Notes: generated by a model from the letters alone, not told the origin. Shown: positions 16,018 through 27,730, counted from the first letter of the stretch. The stretch is DNA of 51,638 bases from Terriglobales bacterium (GCA_035567895.1 DATMPC010000036.1:1-51638), one strand, 5' to 3'. Numbers and translations: made by a program.

Positions 16018-16062
16018 CTCATAACCCAAAGGTCGGTGGTTCAAATCCACCCCCCGCAACCA
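16018..16062 (+). other. tRNA-fMet 3' fragment (attachment-site-like scar)
   Basis: These 45 nt match the 3' part of initiator tRNA: anticodon loop CTCATAA (CAU), CCCAA, AGGTC, T-arm GGTGG-TTCAAAT-CCACC, acceptor CCCCGCA, A, CCA. The 5' half is absent: the stem partner (CCGCG) does not pair and no TGCGGGG occurs upstream. The fragment starts at the anticodon loop, a common crossover point for integrases that use tRNA genes. It therefore probably marks the far end of an integrated element. Confidence 0.7.
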
Positions 16063-16148
16063 ACCTTTCCAGGTCTGAGAATTTTCCTCCGTCGCAGATT
16101 CCAATGATATGAAGCATCTGAGCCTTGGATTCGCCTCGCTCCCAGCAG

Positions 16149-19100
16149 CTAATCTCCTGCCGTAGGCTGCACTCGACGCGGGCCGAGCTTGGGTCTGCGA
16201 GCGAAGCGTAGGCGGAAACGGTCGAGATAGAGGTAAATCACAGGTGTGGTGAACAGTGTCAGCATCTGGCTGACGAGCAAACCACCTACGATGGCGATAC
16301 CCAGAGGACGGCGAAGTTCGCTTCCCGTTCCGGCACCAATCGCCAGCGGAAGTGCGCCAAACATGGCCGCCATGGTGGTCATCATGATAGGGCGAAAGCG
16401 CAACAAACAGGCCTCGCGCACAGCGTGTTCAGGTGATTTGCCGCCTTCGCGCTCGCTCTGGAGCGCGAAGTCGATCATCATGATGGCGTTCTTCTTCACG
16501 ATACCAATCAGCAGGATGATGCCGATCATCGCAATGACCGTGAATTCCGTGTTGGTCAAGAGTAGGAAGATTAACGCACCAACTCCGGCTGAGGGTAAGG
16601 TCGACAAAATGGTGATGGGATGAACAACGCTTTCATAAAGCATTCCCAGGACAATGTACACTGCGGCAAGGGCAGTAAGGATGAGAATAGGCTCGCTCTG
16701 TAAGGACGCCTGAAAGGCTTGTGCCGTACCTTGAAATCCACCGTGAATGGTGGAAGGCATGCCCATCGTGCGGACTGCATCCTCAACCGCTGCCTCTGCT
16801 CTGTCGAGCGAAACATTGGGAGCCAAGTTGAAGGAGATGGTTACAGCCGGAAACTGGCCCTGGTGGGCGACGGCAATTGCGGTTTCCGTAGGCTGAAAAT
16901 GCGCAAACGCGCTAAGCGGGACCTCAGTCCCGTTCCGGGAATGCACGTAGATACTCCTAAGCGCCTCTGGCCCCTGGCTGAACTTCGGATCGACCTCCAT
17001 CACCACGTGATACTGATTGATACCGCTATACATAACAGAGACCTGGCGCTGACCGAAGGCGTCATAGAGCGTGTTGTCGATCTGCGCAGGCGTGATTCCG
17101 AGACGCGATGCTGTCTCACGATCGATTACCACGGTGACTTCGAGGCCATGATTCTGCTGGTCGCTGGCGACGTCACGCAGCTCCGGCATCTGGCGCATCT
17201 TATCGCTGAGTTGGGGTGCCCATTGCAGCAGGTCCTGAAGGTTGTCGCCCTGAAGCGTGTACTGGAATTGCGAATTGCTTCCACGCCCGCCGATATTCAC
17301 GTCCTGCACTGGAACCATGAACAGTTGTGCGCCGGGAATCCTTGAAAGTTTAGGGCGCAATCGGTTCACAACGTCGAAAGCCGACTCTTTCCTTCCTTTG
17401 CCGAGCGGTTTGAGTTGGATGAACATGTTGGCAGAGTTCGTGCCTCCCCCGCGCCCTCCGCCGCCAGTGAAGCTGATCGCGGTGTCGACTGCGGGGTCTT
17501 TCAGCACAATGCTGTTCAGGATTTGCAGCTTGCCCTTCATCGCCTCGAATGAGACGTCCTGTTGGCCAAGCATACCGCCGGAGATTCGGCCGGTGTCCTG
17601 TTGCGGGAAAAATCCTTTCGGGATGATGTAGTAAAGGTAGATATTCAGCGAAATGGTAAGAAGTGTGATTACTAAGACCAGCGGCTGATGGTCTAGTACC
17701 CACTCGAGTGAATGCCGGTATCCGTCATGCAACCAATTGAAGGCACGCTCACCTGCGTTGTACAGCCGCCCGTGCTCCCGGCCATGCTCGGAGCGCAGGA
17801 ATCTGGCACACATCATGGGCGTGGTGGTCAGCGAAAATACGAGCGACAGCAGCACAGCCACACTGAGCGTGACAGCGAACTCACGAAACAGCCGGCCCAC
17901 GATACCGCCCATAGCCAAAATGGGAATGAACACGGCGATGAGTGAGGTGCTCATTGAGAGCACGGTAAAACCAATTTCTTTCGCTCCCAGCAATGCCGCG
18001 GCCATGGGCTTCATGCCCGCTTCGAGATGCCGGGTGATGTTCTCGATTACCACGATGGCATCGTCCACGACGAATCCAGTGGAGATCGTCAACGCCATTA
18101 ACGACAGATTGTCGAGGGTATAGCCGGCGAGATACATCACTCCGAAGGTTCCAATTAAAGACAGCGGGACAGCAACGCTCGGAATGACCGTGGCCCACCC
18201 GCTGCGTAGGAACAAGAAGACAACAAGCACGACTAAGCCCACAGAGATCACCAGCGTGCGCTGGACATCAGTAACGGAGGCTCGGATGGTGGTTGTGCGA
18301 TCCATGACAACCTGTAGCTTTACCGTCGGCGGCACGCTAGCTTGCAATTGCGGCAGTAGCTCACGAACTCGGTCCACAGCCCCGATAATGTTCGCCCCAG
18401 GCTGCCGCGAAATCACCAGCAGCACGGCGGGCTTCCCATTTGCGAGACCCGCATTCTGAGTGTTCTCAACGGAGTCGCGAACATCAGCAACTTCGTGCAA
18501 AAACACTGGAGTTCCGCTTCTGGAGGTCACGATCAAGTTCTGATATTCGTTCGCTTTGAATATCTGGTCGTTGGTATCGATGCTCCAGGTGTTCTGGACA
18601 CCGCTTATCTGACCCTTAGCGGAATGCGCGTTCGCCGAGTTGATGGCTGTGCGCACGGCGTCTAAGCCGACGTTGAGCTTGCTGGTACGTAAAGGATTCA
18701 CTTCAGCGCGTACTGCCGGCCGAGAACTTCCACCAACGAAGACATTGCCGACGCCCTGCACCTGCGAAATCTTCTGTGCAAGCACTGAATCGGCGATGTC
18801 GTACATCTGCGGTTGCGTTTGTATGTCGGAAGTCAACGCAACGATCATGATCGGCGCGTCGGCTGGATTCACCTTGCGCCAGTTAGGATTGCTCGGAAGA
18901 TTCGGAGGCAACTGTCCGCGCGCGGCGTTGATGGCGGCTTGAACGTCGCGTGCTGCGGCGTCGATATTTCGGGTAAGGTCGAACTGCAACGTGATGCCAG
19001 TTTGCCCCAGACCGCTCGAAGAAGTCATTTGAGTAACGCCAGCGATGCGTCCGAATTGCCGTTCGAGGGGTGTTGCTACCGCCGACGCCATAGTCTCAGG

Positions 19101-19265
19101 ACTTGCTCCAGGCAAGCTGGCGCTCACCGAAATCGTGGGGAATTCCACTTCGGGAAGCGGAGCCACTGGCAGCTTGCTATACGCGAGGGCCCCCGCGAGC
19201 AAAACGGCAAGACTCAGCAACGAAGTGCCGACTGGTCTGCGGATAAATGGAGTCGAAATACTCAT
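16149..19265 (-). CDS. mdtC: RND efflux permease, MdtC-like
   Basis: The 1038-residue product is a full-length hydrophobe/amphiphile RND transporter of the inner membrane, a proton-driven drug exporter. It has the N-terminal TM helix with FIRRPVGTSLLSLAVLLAGA, the first periplasmic porter region (PGASPETMASAVATPLERQF), TM4 with [17 protein letters not shown] carrying the paired Asp of the proton relay, a second porter half, and the C-terminal bundle ([40 protein letters not shown]). Compared with its partner it has no insertion in the second porter domain. The MdtBC pair works as a mixed trimer. It is the last gene of the operon, separated from mdtB by a 147-nt gap containing a palindromic repeat. 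The symbol is by analogy. Confidence 0.88.
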   Translation of the reverse strand: MSISTPFIRRPVGTSLLSLAVLLAGALAYSKLPVAPLPEVEFPTISVSASLPGASPETMASAVATPLERQFGRIAGVTQMTSSSGLGQTGITLQFDLTRNIDAAARDVQAAINAARGQLPPNLPSNPNWRKVNPADAPIMIVALTSDIQTQPQMYDIADSVLAQKISQVQGVGNVFVGGSSRPAVRAEVNPLRTSKLNVGLDAVRTAINSANAHSAKGQISGVQNTWSIDTNDQIFKANEYQNLIVTSRSGTPVFLHEVADVRDSVENTQNAGLANGKPAVLLVISRQPGANIIGAVDRVRELLPQLQASVPPTVKLQVVMDRTTTIRASVTDVQRTLVISVGLVVLVVFLFLRSGWATVIPSVAVPLSLIGTFGVMYLAGYTLDNLSLMALTISTGFVVDDAIVVIENITRHLEAGMKPMAAALLGAKEIGFTVLSMSTSLIAVFIPILAMGGIVGRLFREFAVTLSVAVLLSLVFSLTTTPMMCARFLRSEHGREHGRLYNAGERAFNWLHDGYRHSLEWVLDHQPLVLVITLLTISLNIYLYYIIPKGFFPQQDTGRISGGMLGQQDVSFEAMKGKLQILNSIVLKDPAVDTAISFTGGGGRGGGTNSANMFIQLKPLGKGRKESAFDVVNRLRPKLSRIPGAQLFMVPVQDVNIGGRGSNSQFQYTLQGDNLQDLLQWAPQLSDKMRQMPELRDVASDQQNHGLEVTVVIDRETASRLGITPAQIDNTLYDAFGQRQVSVMYSGINQYHVVMEVDPKFSQGPEALRSIYVHSRNGTEVPLSAFAHFQPTETAIAVAHQGQFPAVTISFNLAPNVSLDRAEAAVEDAVRTMGMPSTIHGGFQGTAQAFQASLQSEPILILTALAAVYIVLGMLYESVVHPITILSTLPSAGVGALIFLLLTNTEFTVIAMIGIILLIGIVKKNAIMMIDFALQSEREGGKSPEHAVREACLLRFRPIMMTTMAAMFGALPLAIGAGTGSELRRPLGIAIVGGLLVSQMLTLFTTPVIYLYLDRFRLRFARRPKLGPRRVQPTAGD

Positions 19266-19280
19266 CTAGGCGAAAGCCGA

Positions 19281-19405
19281 TTCACCACGGAGGCACGGAG
19301 ACACGGAGGAAACTAGAGGGGAAAACGCAAAGCCAGTACGTTTGAGCTTTCTGGTAGTAAAGCCCCATTCCCGTTTCACTGTTCTCCCTGTCTTCGTGGT
19401 GAAAA
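19281..19405. repeat. CACGGAG-type palindromic repeat, copy 1
   Basis: The left arm TTCACCACGGAGGCACGGAG (19281 on) pairs imperfectly with the right arm ending TCTTCGTGGTGAA (to 19405). The element fills most of the gap between the two RND permease genes. A second copy lies at 46207-46349. Such CACGGAG tandem arms are common dispersed repeats in soil bacteria. Confidence 0.65.
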
Positions 19406-19412
19406 ACCTCCT

Positions 19413-22400
19413 TCAATCTGCGCCCACTGGTTCCTCAACGATCTCATTGATCCTGAAGCGGCTCAGCCGTCGTGCCATGCGATCAAAGAACAGGTACACG
19501 ACCGGAGTTGTGTAGAGCGTGAGGACCTGGCTCACTAGCAACCCACCGACGATGGTCACGCCAAGCGGCCTCCGCAGTTCCGATCCCGTTCCGGAGCCGA
19601 GTGCCAGCGGCAGTCCACCGAACATGGCAGCAAAGGTTGTCATCAGAATTGGTCGGAGGCGCAGCAAGCAAGCCTGATAAATAGCTTCTTGCGGGGGCTT
19701 ACCCTGATCGCGTTCGGCTTCGAGCGCAAAGTCGATCATCATGATGGCGTTCTTCTGCACGATGCCGATCAGAAGGATGATTCCAATAAGGGCAACCACT
19801 CCGAATTCAAGCCGGAATAACAAGAGAGCGAGGAGCGCTCCCACGCCAGCCGATGGCAGCGTCGAAAGGATCGTGAGCGGATGAATGTAGCTCTCGTATA
19901 AGACGCCGAGCACGATGTAAACCGTAATGAGCGCCGCCAGCACGAGATACGGCTCATTGGCCAACGAGCTCTGGAAGACCGCAGCCGTGCCCTGGAAGCT
20001 CGGATGAATACTTGCCGGCATCCCAATCTCGGCGCGCGCCGCGTCAATCAGTTTCGTGGCCTCGCCCAACGACGCCCCCGGAGCCAGATTGAACGAAATA
20101 GTTGCTACTGGGAATTGGCCCTGATGGTAGATCGCCACCGGAGTGGTCGTGGTTTCGATTTGAGCGAATGCGCTGAGCGGAATGATTTGCGATCTCCCAC
20201 TTGCAACGCTCGCAACCGGAGTACTCCCCGTACCAGTACTGGCCTGCGTCGAACCTCCCGCAGATGATCCACTCGAATTCTGACTCGCCGCCGCCGAGCC
20301 AACTGACGGACCCCCAACTCCTCCGCCGCTAGTCGCCGGTGGAGGACCGCCTGGGGAAGCGTGCACGTAGATGTCGTTGAGGTCATTTGGGGTCAATCGA
20401 TGGTCTGGAGCAACCTCGAGCACCACGTGATACTGGTTGAGCTGCGTGAAGATGGTTGAAATTAACCTCTGCCCGAAGGCGTCGTACAGAGTGTCGTCGA
20501 TCATCTGCGGCGTGACGCCAAGTCGCGATGCCGTGTTGCGATCCACAACCAGATCAGCCTCCAGACTGCCGGAGCCTTGATCGCTGGCTACATCTCGCAA
20601 TTGCGGAATTTGCTGCAACCGCTGCAGGAGTCTGGGCACGTATTCAGCCAAGTCCTTCGCATTTGCGCTCTCCAGCGTGTACTGATATTGAGTGCGGCTG
20701 ATGCGATTTTCGACCGTGATGTCCTGGACGGGCTGCATGTACAGGATCATTCCAGGAATCTGGCTCACGTGAGGCTGCAGGCGACGAATAATCTCGGAGG
20801 CGCTCGCGCTGCGTTGGTCTCGCGGCTTCAGGTTGATCTGAATACGGCCAACGTTGGGCGTCATATTCGTGCCATCAACGCCGATGAATGAAGAAAGGCT
20901 CTCGACATCGGGATCCTTCAGCACTACATCTGCAACCTGCTGCTGCCGGTCTGCCACCCATTGGAATGACGCGCTCTCTGGAGCCTCAGTAATTCCGAGA
21001 ATCACGCCTGTGTCCTGAACTGGGAAAAACCCTTTCGGAACAATGATGAACAGGAAAATAGTCAGCGCTAGCGTGCCTATTGTCACCAGCAAAGTAGTCG
21101 GCTGATGCTGCAGAACGAATCGCAGCGTAGTCGCGTAGGTATCCCGGAGCCAGTTGAAGGCACGTTCCGAACCACGCGCGAACCAGGTATCGTGCTGCTT
21201 GTCTGCTTTCTTTAGCAGCCGCGCCGACATCATAGGCGTCAGAGTCAGCGAGACAAACGCCGACACCAGGATTGTGACGCTCAGGGTTACGGCGAACTCC
21301 CGGAAGAGGCGCCCAACGATGTCTCCCATAAAGAGGAGCGGGATGAGGACGGCAATGAGAGAAACGGTTAACGACACAATGGTGAAGCCGATCTGCTTCG
21401 ATCCCATGAGCGCGGCTTCAAGCGGCGGGTGTCCTTCTTCGATGAAACGATCGATGTTCTCGATCATTACGATGGCGTCATCCACGACGAATCCGGTTGA
21501 GATCGTTAGCGCCATCAGGGACAGATTGTCGAGCGAGTAGCCGAGCAGGTACATCACGCCAAACGTGCCGACGATCGAGAGCGGCACTGCCACACTGGGA
21601 ATGATCGTTGCCGCAACGTGGCGCAGGAAGATAAAGATCACCATTACGACGAGGGCAATGGTGAGGAGCAGTTCGAGCTCAACATCTAGTACAGAAGCCC
21701 GAATGGTGACGGTTCGATCTGTCAGCACCGTGACCTTAACCGTCGGGGGCAGCGCGGCGTTGAGTTGCGGAAGGAGCTTCACGATCCGGTCCACAACGTT
21801 GATGATGTTCGCCCCAGGCTGGCGTTGAACATTGACGATCACTGCCGGACTCTTATTCATCCAGGCGGACTGTTGCACGTTCTCAACACCATCGATAACG
21901 TTGGCAACATCCTGTACACGGACCGGCGCGCCGCCCTGGTACGCAATGATGATCGGCTTGTAGTCGTCGCTGGAGTAGATCTGGTCGTTGGCCCCGATGC
22001 TGAATGACTGATGCGGACCCTGGATGTTGCCTTTGGCCTGATCGGTATTGGCAGCAGCCAATCCGCTGCGCAGATCCTCGAGACTGAGACCATAGGAAGC
22101 CAGCGCTGTGGGGTTCGCCTGAATCCGCACCGCGGGCTTTTGACCGCCGCTGATCGTGACGAGTCCCACTCCGGGAAGCTGCGAAATCTTCTGCGCCAAG
22201 GTCGTATCGGCCAGGTCTTCGACCTTGCTCAGCGGCAGTTGATCTGAGGTGAGTGCCAGGGTCACGATCGGGGAGTCGGCGGGGTTTACCTTGCTGTAAA
22301 TGGGAGGGTTCGGCAGATCGCGTGGCAGATACGTTCCCGACGCGTTGATCGCGGCCTGTACTTCTTGTTCCGCGACGTCGATATTCTGCTGTAGATCGAA

Positions 22401-22682
22401 CTGCAGGGTGATGAGCGAGCCGCCATAGGAGCTGACGGATGTCATCTGGTTCAATCCGGGAATCTCCCCGAATTGACGCTCCATGGGAGCGGTCACAGAC
22501 GACGTCATCACATCCGGACTTGCACCCGGATAAAACGTCAGAATTTGGATTGTCGGATAGTCAACCTGCGGCAGCGCAGATACCGGTAGCTGTCGGAAGG
22601 CCACCATGCCAGCCAGCAGGATGCCTACCATCAATAGCGACGTGGCAACCGGCCGCAGAATAAAAATGCGAGACGGATTCAT
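19413..22682 (-). CDS. mdtB: RND efflux permease, MdtB-like, with a Gly/Ser-rich insertion
   Basis: Full RND permease of 1089 residues: [20 protein letters not shown] start, [17 protein letters not shown] proton-relay helix, and [20 protein letters not shown] near the C-terminus. Its ATG overlaps the mdtA stop (ATGA, 22679-22682), implying coupled translation. Compared with the downstream MdtC-like protein it carries about 55 extra residues at about 774-831, between [11 protein letters not shown] and [10 protein letters not shown]. They are almost wholly Gly, Ser, Thr, Ala and Pro (for example [20 protein letters not shown]). This is a flexible linker inserted into the second porter domain, unusual for the family. 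Drug range unknown. Confidence 0.88.
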   Translation of the reverse strand: MNPSRIFILRPVATSLLMVGILLAGMVAFRQLPVSALPQVDYPTIQILTFYPGASPDVMTSSVTAPMERQFGEIPGLNQMTSVSSYGGSLITLQFDLQQNIDVAEQEVQAAINASGTYLPRDLPNPPIYSKVNPADSPIVTLALTSDQLPLSKVEDLADTTLAQKISQLPGVGLVTISGGQKPAVRIQANPTALASYGLSLEDLRSGLAAANTDQAKGNIQGPHQSFSIGANDQIYSSDDYKPIIIAYQGGAPVRVQDVANVIDGVENVQQSAWMNKSPAVIVNVQRQPGANIINVVDRIVKLLPQLNAALPPTVKVTVLTDRTVTIRASVLDVELELLLTIALVVMVIFIFLRHVAATIIPSVAVPLSIVGTFGVMYLLGYSLDNLSLMALTISTGFVVDDAIVMIENIDRFIEEGHPPLEAALMGSKQIGFTIVSLTVSLIAVLIPLLFMGDIVGRLFREFAVTLSVTILVSAFVSLTLTPMMSARLLKKADKQHDTWFARGSERAFNWLRDTYATTLRFVLQHQPTTLLVTIGTLALTIFLFIIVPKGFFPVQDTGVILGITEAPESASFQWVADRQQQVADVVLKDPDVESLSSFIGVDGTNMTPNVGRIQINLKPRDQRSASASEIIRRLQPHVSQIPGMILYMQPVQDITVENRISRTQYQYTLESANAKDLAEYVPRLLQRLQQIPQLRDVASDQGSGSLEADLVVDRNTASRLGVTPQMIDDTLYDAFGQRLISTIFTQLNQYHVVLEVAPDHRLTPNDLNDIYVHASPGGPPPATSGGGVGGPSVGSAAASQNSSGSSAGGSTQASTGTGSTPVASVASGRSQIIPLSAFAQIETTTTPVAIYHQGQFPVATISFNLAPGASLGEATKLIDAARAEIGMPASIHPSFQGTAAVFQSSLANEPYLVLAALITVYIVLGVLYESYIHPLTILSTLPSAGVGALLALLLFRLEFGVVALIGIILLIGIVQKNAIMMIDFALEAERDQGKPPQEAIYQACLLRLRPILMTTFAAMFGGLPLALGSGTGSELRRPLGVTIVGGLLVSQVLTLYTTPVVYLFFDRMARRLSRFRINEIVEEPVGAD

Positions 22683-23962
22683 GCTCCATGACCGGCACGC
22701 CGGCCCCCTCCTGGCGGACGACTCGAAGGAGGAGATTGCCCTGGCTGCTGCCCTGGAACCTGAACGTCCACCCGGCTACCGGGTTGCAACTTCTCTTGCC
22801 CATCCGTAACCGCTTGTTCTCCCGGCCTCACGCCGGAGTCAATGACAGCAATGAGTCCTTCAGTCAACGCAACCTTGATGGGCCGTGATTCTACGGTGTT
22901 ATCTTGTTTCAACACATACACGTATGTGCCCTGCGAACCTCGCTGCACAGCGGTCGACTGGAGGGTGATCGCATTCTGGCGCGTGTATACCTGCAGGCGT
23001 GCGTTCACAAACTGATTCGGATATAAGGCGCTATCGCGATTATCGAACACTGCCTTCAGACGGAAGGTTCCCGTGTTGGGATCAATCTGGTTATCGATTG
23101 TTTCGAGGCGGCCGTCGGCGATCTGCTGCGTGTCATCGCGGTTCCACGCTTGTACTTCCAGGGGGCGACCCTTCATGTGCTGCATCACCATCTGTAAGTT
23201 GTCTTCGGGCAAAGTGAACAGAACCGAAATGGGCTGGAGCTGAGTAATCACCAGCATTCCATTCGGATCGGAAGCATGAACCATATTGCCTGGATCCACC
23301 AGCCGCAATCCCACTTGTCCATCGATCGGAGCTTTGATGTGGCAGTACGTGAGGTTCAGCTTGGCATTGTTGATCTGGGCATCGTCAGCACGTACCAGGC
23401 CCTCTTGTTGCGCAACCACGGATTGCTGAGTGTTGTATTGCTGTTGGGCGATCACTCCTTGCTTGTAAAGATCGGCATAGCGCTCCAAATCACGCTGCGC
23501 GTTTTCAAGATTCGCCTGATCTTTGTACTTTGTCGCCTCCGCCTGAGCAACCTGGACCTCGTAGGGCCGCGGGTCAATCAGAGCGAGTTCATCGCCCTTG
23601 CGAACGTGCTGACCCTCCCGAAAATGAACTTGCATCAACTGTCCATCGACGCGACTATGAATCGTGACAGTGTAGTAAGCCTGAACGTTCCCCAACCCTT
23701 CGAGATAAACGGGAATGTCGCGTTGTTGCACCGGGGCAACTGACACAGGAATAGGCCGACTCGCATCTGCTCCGCCTCGACCCTGCCCTCTTGCTGCGCC
23801 CGGATCCGGTGCCTTGTGTAAAGCGCGAATGCCGAGGAGCCCAACTACAATGACGACGAAAATGACGATGATCCAAGTGGCAGTCTTACGGCCGGAGCCG
23901 CGCTGCGGTGGAATTTCCACTTCGTGCAGATCGGGTGGTGGAGTTATCAGTGGTTGTGCCAT
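22679..23962 (-). CDS. mdtA: RND membrane fusion protein, MdtA-like
   Basis: The 427-residue product has an N-terminal membrane anchor ([20 protein letters not shown], residues 29-48). Then comes the layout of periplasmic adaptor proteins: a first lipoyl half ([20 protein letters not shown]), an alpha-hairpin ([20 protein letters not shown]), the second lipoyl half ([20 protein letters not shown]), and a beta-barrel with a C-terminal domain. The tail is Pro/Gly/Arg-rich ([17 protein letters not shown]). It links the inner-membrane RND pump to an outer-membrane channel. It heads the mdtABC operon; the TolC-like partner is not in the window. Confidence 0.88.
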   Translation of the reverse strand: MAQPLITPPPDLHEVEIPPQRGSGRKTATWIIVIFVVIVVGLLGIRALHKAPDPGAARGQGRGGADASRPIPVSVAPVQQRDIPVYLEGLGNVQAYYTVTIHSRVDGQLMQVHFREGQHVRKGDELALIDPRPYEVQVAQAEATKYKDQANLENAQRDLERYADLYKQGVIAQQQYNTQQSVVAQQEGLVRADDAQINNAKLNLTYCHIKAPIDGQVGLRLVDPGNMVHASDPNGMLVITQLQPISVLFTLPEDNLQMVMQHMKGRPLEVQAWNRDDTQQIADGRLETIDNQIDPNTGTFRLKAVFDNRDSALYPNQFVNARLQVYTRQNAITLQSTAVQRGSQGTYVYVLKQDNTVESRPIKVALTEGLIAVIDSGVRPGEQAVTDGQEKLQPGSRVDVQVPGQQPGQSPPSSRPPGGGRRAGHGA

Positions 23963-24244
23963 GAATGAATGACGAGCCTCAAAGCACGGGGGGACCCTGC
24001 TAATTTACCGCATCCGAGCATTCCAATACCGCCTACTGAAACTCACGGAAACTCTGGGAGAATCGTGGCGCCTATTCCCAGCGCCAACCGGTGCCGGATA
24101 TCGGGGCAGGAACGCCTTTCGGCTCAATTATTAGACTAACCCGACACGGGGAAAGTACCTAATAATCCAGTGCGTTGGCGGGTTAAGTTTTGTTAATCCC
24201 CGTTTACGCAAACGCCTTGGTTACCCTCTGAATGTCATCAAGCC

Positions 24245-25105
24245 TTATTCAACGCTAAGGAGTTTGCCGAGATCCCCGGCAGCGCAGCGCAAGCCCACAT
24301 AGAACGTGCCAAACAGCGCGTAGACTGCACTTACTTCATCGAAGCGCATTTCGTAGATCAGCCGCTTGAAAACGAGGGGCTCGTCGGCGAAGAGCGTCAC
24401 ACCCCACTCCCAATCATCGAACCCGATGGAACCGGAAATAATCTGCTTCACTTCACCCGCGTAGCGTCGCCCCACGAGGCCATGCTCGTTCATCTGTCGC
24501 TGGCGTTCTTCGATGTCGAGGGTGTACCAGTTTTTGTCTTCCCCGCGACGGCGATCCATTGGATAGAAACAGATGTATCGATTCGGCGGCATCTGCGGAA
24601 AGAGACGCGGCTGCATCGCTTCTCGCTGGCGAGCGAGCGTCTCTTCGATGGCGCGCTTCCATTCCTCGGAGTGCGGTTCCGTGCCACTCTCGACGAGCGA
24701 GCGATACGTCTTGATGCTGGATTCGTACAACCCAAGCTCAATAACAGATAAGTAGGAGCTAGCCGGTTCCAGAAAATCGCTGAGCCTGGTGCGCGTCAGT
24801 GCCAACTCCGCCTGGTTCAGCGCGGCAAACGATTCCCGAAAGTGGACGAACATCAGGTCGCCCTTATGTCCCAACAGAGAGAACAGCGCCGACTGACCGT
24901 TGGCATTCTGCTCCATAGATTCGAGAACAGCGCCGCCTTCTTTAACGATCTCGCGTTTCTCCGCAGCGCTCACCTGCCGCCATGCGGGCCAGCGAAACTT
25001 CATCATCTGGTGAAGCACGCTGTAGCCCTCGATGGTGAGAGGCACTTCGGGAAGCGTGGCGGTTTGTGGACGTGCCGTACGTGCTGTAGACATAGGCGTG
25101 AGCAT
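24245..25105 (-). CDS. hemQ: Coproheme decarboxylase (HemQ/ChdC), chlorite-dismutase family
   Basis: The 286-residue product shows the chlorite-dismutase-like fold used by HemQ: KGDLMFVHFRESFAALNQAE, YPMDRRRGEDKNWYTLDIEE, QRQMNEHGLVGRRYAGEVKQ, then IGFDDWEWGVTLFADEPLVF. The Tyr of YPMDRRR corresponds to the catalytic Tyr of ChdC, and the DDWEWGVTLF motif is typical. ChdC oxidatively decarboxylates coproheme to heme b, the last step of the coproporphyrin-dependent pathway. An N-terminal extension of about 20 residues (TARTARPQTATLPEV) is not part of the fold; ATG 25105 or 25093 are both possible. No other heme gene is adjacent. Confidence 0.85.
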   Translation of the reverse strand: MLTPMSTARTARPQTATLPEVPLTIEGYSVLHQMMKFRWPAWRQVSAAEKREIVKEGGAVLESMEQNANGQSALFSLLGHKGDLMFVHFRESFAALNQAELALTRTRLSDFLEPASSYLSVIELGLYESSIKTYRSLVESGTEPHSEEWKRAIEETLARQREAMQPRLFPQMPPNRYICFYPMDRRRGEDKNWYTLDIEERQRQMNEHGLVGRRYAGEVKQIISGSIGFDDWEWGVTLFADEPLVFKRLIYEMRFDEVSAVYALFGTFYVGLRCAAGDLGKLLSVE

Positions 25106-25195
25106 CTATTCTACCTTGCAAAGATTCAGCTTCAGGTTCGTGGCCTGCTAGCCCCAAGGTCTGGACGCTAGGCCGGCCGGCATCCAGGTGAGTCA

Positions 25196-27589
25196 CTACA
25201 AATTCCACTTCCAATCTCTTACCTCAGGCAGGTCCTCGCCATGCTCGGATACGTAAATCTTGTGGCGCTGCATTTGCTCGTAATAGCGCTCCGTGGCTTG
25301 CGGGACAAGATGAGCAAGCCGCGGAATCCGGCGAATGGCATCCAGTTCGAGTTGGAAGCGATCGAGATTGTTGATCACCACCATATCGAACGGAGTGGTC
25401 GTGGTCCCCTCTTCTTTATAGCCGCGCACGTGGATGTTGTCGTGATTGTGGCGACGGTATGTCAACTTGTGAATCAAAGCCGGATAGCCGTGATAGGCAA
25501 AGATCACGGGCTTATCTGTGGTGAAGATGGCGTCGAAATCCTCGTCCTGCAATCCATGTGGATGCTCTTCGTACGGCTGCAGTGCCATCAGGTCTACCAC
25601 GTTCACGACACGAATCCGAATGTCAGGAACGTGCTTTCGCAGACCGGTGACCGCTGCAAGGGCCTCCAGTGTCGGGATATCTCCCGCACACGCCATGATG
25701 ACGTCGGGATTCCCCCCATCATTACTGGCCCAATCCCAGACTCCCAGTCCTGTCACGCAATGCCGAACAGCAGATTCCATATCGAGCCACACCCATGCAG
25801 GCTGCTTGCCGGCAACGATGAGATTCACATAGTTGCGGGAACGCAGGCAGTGATCCGCGACTGAGAGCAGCGTGTTCGCATCCGGAGGCAGATACACTCG
25901 CACAATCTCCGCCTTCTTGTTCGACACATGATCGATGAAGCCCGGATCCTGATGGGAGAAACCGTTGTGGTCTTGCCTCCACACATGCGAGCTGAGCAAG
26001 TAGTTCAACGAAGCAATCGGCTTTCGCCAAGTGAGATGTCGCGTTGTCTTCAGCCATTTCGCGTGCTGATTGAACATCGAGTCCACGATGTGAATGAAAG
26101 CTTCATAGCAGTTGAATAATCCGTGGCGTCCGGTGAGCAGATACCCTTCGAGCCAGCCCTCGCACATGTGCTCGCTCAAGACCTCCATCACGCGCCCATC
26201 GCGCGACAGATTCACGTCCACAGGTTCGATCGCCGCCTCCCATACCTTCCCGGTGACCTCGAAGACAGCATCAAGACGATTCGACGCAGTCTCATCCGGC
26301 CCCATGATGCGGAAATTCCGCTTATCGGCGTTGAGCTTTATCACATCGCGCAGGAAGCGTCCAAGCACTCGCGTGGCCTCGGCTTCAACGGTGCCAGGAC
26401 GTTCGATCTTCACCGCGTAATCGCGAAAATGCGGCATGGTGAGCGGCTCCAGCAGCAGTCCGCCATTCGCGTGAGGATTCATGCCCATGCGGCGCCTGCC
26501 CTTAGGAGCGAGCGCGGTGATTTCGTCGCGAATCTTGCCCTCTTTGTCGAAGAGTTCTTCCGGCTTATAGCTTCGCATCCAGTCTTCAAGAATCTTGAGG
26601 TGCGCAGGATTCTTGCGCACATCGTCGACCGGCACCTGGTGCGCGCGCCATGTTCCCTCCACTGGCTTGCCATCCACCTCTTTCGGACCAGTCCACCCCT
26701 TGGGCGTCCTGAGAATCAGCATGGGCCAGCATGGACGCTGGGGATTCTGCTGTTTACGCGCGCGCTGCTGGATGGAATGAATGTCGGCCAGAATCTCGTC
26801 CAGACTCGCCGCCATGAGCTGATGCATCTCCGAAGGATCGTTTCCAGCAATGAGCAGCGGACGATAACCATATCCGCGAAACAAATCGAGCAGTTCGTTT
26901 TCGGGAATGCGGGCAAGCAGCGTCGGATTCGCGATCTTGTAGCCGTTCAGATGCAGGATCGGCAACACGGCTCCGTCCGTCACCGGATTGAGAAACTTGT
27001 TCGAATGCCAACTGGTTGCGCAGGGGCCGGTCTCTGCTTCACCGTCACCCACAATGCAAGCTACAACGAGATCGGGATTGTCGAATGCAGCTCCGCAGGC
27101 GTGGAGCAGTGAATAGCCCAGTTCTCCACCCTCATGTATCGATCCGGGAATCTCCGGCGCAACGTGACTGGGAATTCCATACGGCCAGGAAAACTGTTGA
27201 AACAATCGATGCAATCCATAGCGATTCTGCTCAATCGCCGGATAAGTCTCCGTGTAAGAGCCCTCGAGATAGGTATGGGCCGCCAGGCCGGGTCCACCAT
27301 GCCCGGGACCGATGATGTACATCATGTTGAGATCGTTCTTGACGATCAGCCGATTCAAGTGCGTGTAAATGAAATTCAAACCGGCTGTGGTGCCCCAATG
27401 ACCCAATAGGCGCGGCTTGATGTCGTCTGGCGTGAGCGGCCGCTCGAGCAGGGGATTGTCCTTCAGATAGATTTGCCCGACTGTGAGGTAATTTGCCGCG
27501 CGCCAATATGCGTGCATCCGCTGGAGTTCCTCGTCAGTGAGGGGATGGGTCGAAGTCTTGCGCTCTTCTATCGTCTCCGCGTATGGCAT
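25196..27589 (-). CDS. xfp: Phosphoketolase (xylulose-5-phosphate / fructose-6-phosphate)
   Basis: The 797-residue product matches the thiamine-diphosphate phosphoketolase family over its full normal length. Visible motifs: [98 protein letters not shown] and [20 protein letters not shown]. It splits xylulose-5-phosphate or fructose-6-phosphate with phosphate into acetyl phosphate and an aldose phosphate. It is cytoplasmic and gives a short route to acetyl-CoA. Start ATG 27589. It is encoded alone; acetate kinase or phosphotransacetylase genes are not adjacent. Substrate preference cannot be read from sequence. Confidence 0.93.
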   Translation of the reverse strand: MPYAETIEERKTSTHPLTDEELQRMHAYWRAANYLTVGQIYLKDNPLLERPLTPDDIKPRLLGHWGTTAGLNFIYTHLNRLIVKNDLNMMYIIGPGHGGPGLAAHTYLEGSYTETYPAIEQNRYGLHRLFQQFSWPYGIPSHVAPEIPGSIHEGGELGYSLLHACGAAFDNPDLVVACIVGDGEAETGPCATSWHSNKFLNPVTDGAVLPILHLNGYKIANPTLLARIPENELLDLFRGYGYRPLLIAGNDPSEMHQLMAASLDEILADIHSIQQRARKQQNPQRPCWPMLILRTPKGWTGPKEVDGKPVEGTWRAHQVPVDDVRKNPAHLKILEDWMRSYKPEELFDKEGKIRDEITALAPKGRRRMGMNPHANGGLLLEPLTMPHFRDYAVKIERPGTVEAEATRVLGRFLRDVIKLNADKRNFRIMGPDETASNRLDAVFEVTGKVWEAAIEPVDVNLSRDGRVMEVLSEHMCEGWLEGYLLTGRHGLFNCYEAFIHIVDSMFNQHAKWLKTTRHLTWRKPIASLNYLLSSHVWRQDHNGFSHQDPGFIDHVSNKKAEIVRVYLPPDANTLLSVADHCLRSRNYVNLIVAGKQPAWVWLDMESAVRHCVTGLGVWDWASNDGGNPDVIMACAGDIPTLEALAAVTGLRKHVPDIRIRVVNVVDLMALQPYEEHPHGLQDEDFDAIFTTDKPVIFAYHGYPALIHKLTYRRHNHDNIHVRGYKEEGTTTTPFDMVVINNLDRFQLELDAIRRIPRLAHLVPQATERYYEQMQRHKIYVSEHGEDLPEVRDWKWNL

Positions 27590-27730
27590 GTTCGAAACCT
27601 TCTTCCTGTTCCTTACTGCAACAGCATTCCCTGGTGTCTTCTCTGCTTAGAAGATCAAGTTAACTAGATTCTATCGGGCACTAGATTACGCTTTCGTGAC
27701 TGCCATCACATCGAGTTTCGAGAAAGAAAA

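Larger units (their letters stand above)
14937..16148 (+). other. 1.2-kb intergenic region rich in repeats
   Basis: Besides the 43-codon gene, this stretch holds: a CCGCGCTTGAAGCGCGG hairpin (14981-14997); TGTC/GACA dyads at 15257-15280 and 15350-15363; repeat copies C (15541-15578) and D (15603-15630); a 230-bp palindromic element (15705-15935); and a tRNA-fMet 3' fragment (16018-16062). I see no other coding sequence. Confidence 0.5.

Noticed and set aside
26123-27112. 329-codon plus frame inside phosphoketolase
   Set aside because: Antisense shadow; long only because of codon bias of the real gene.
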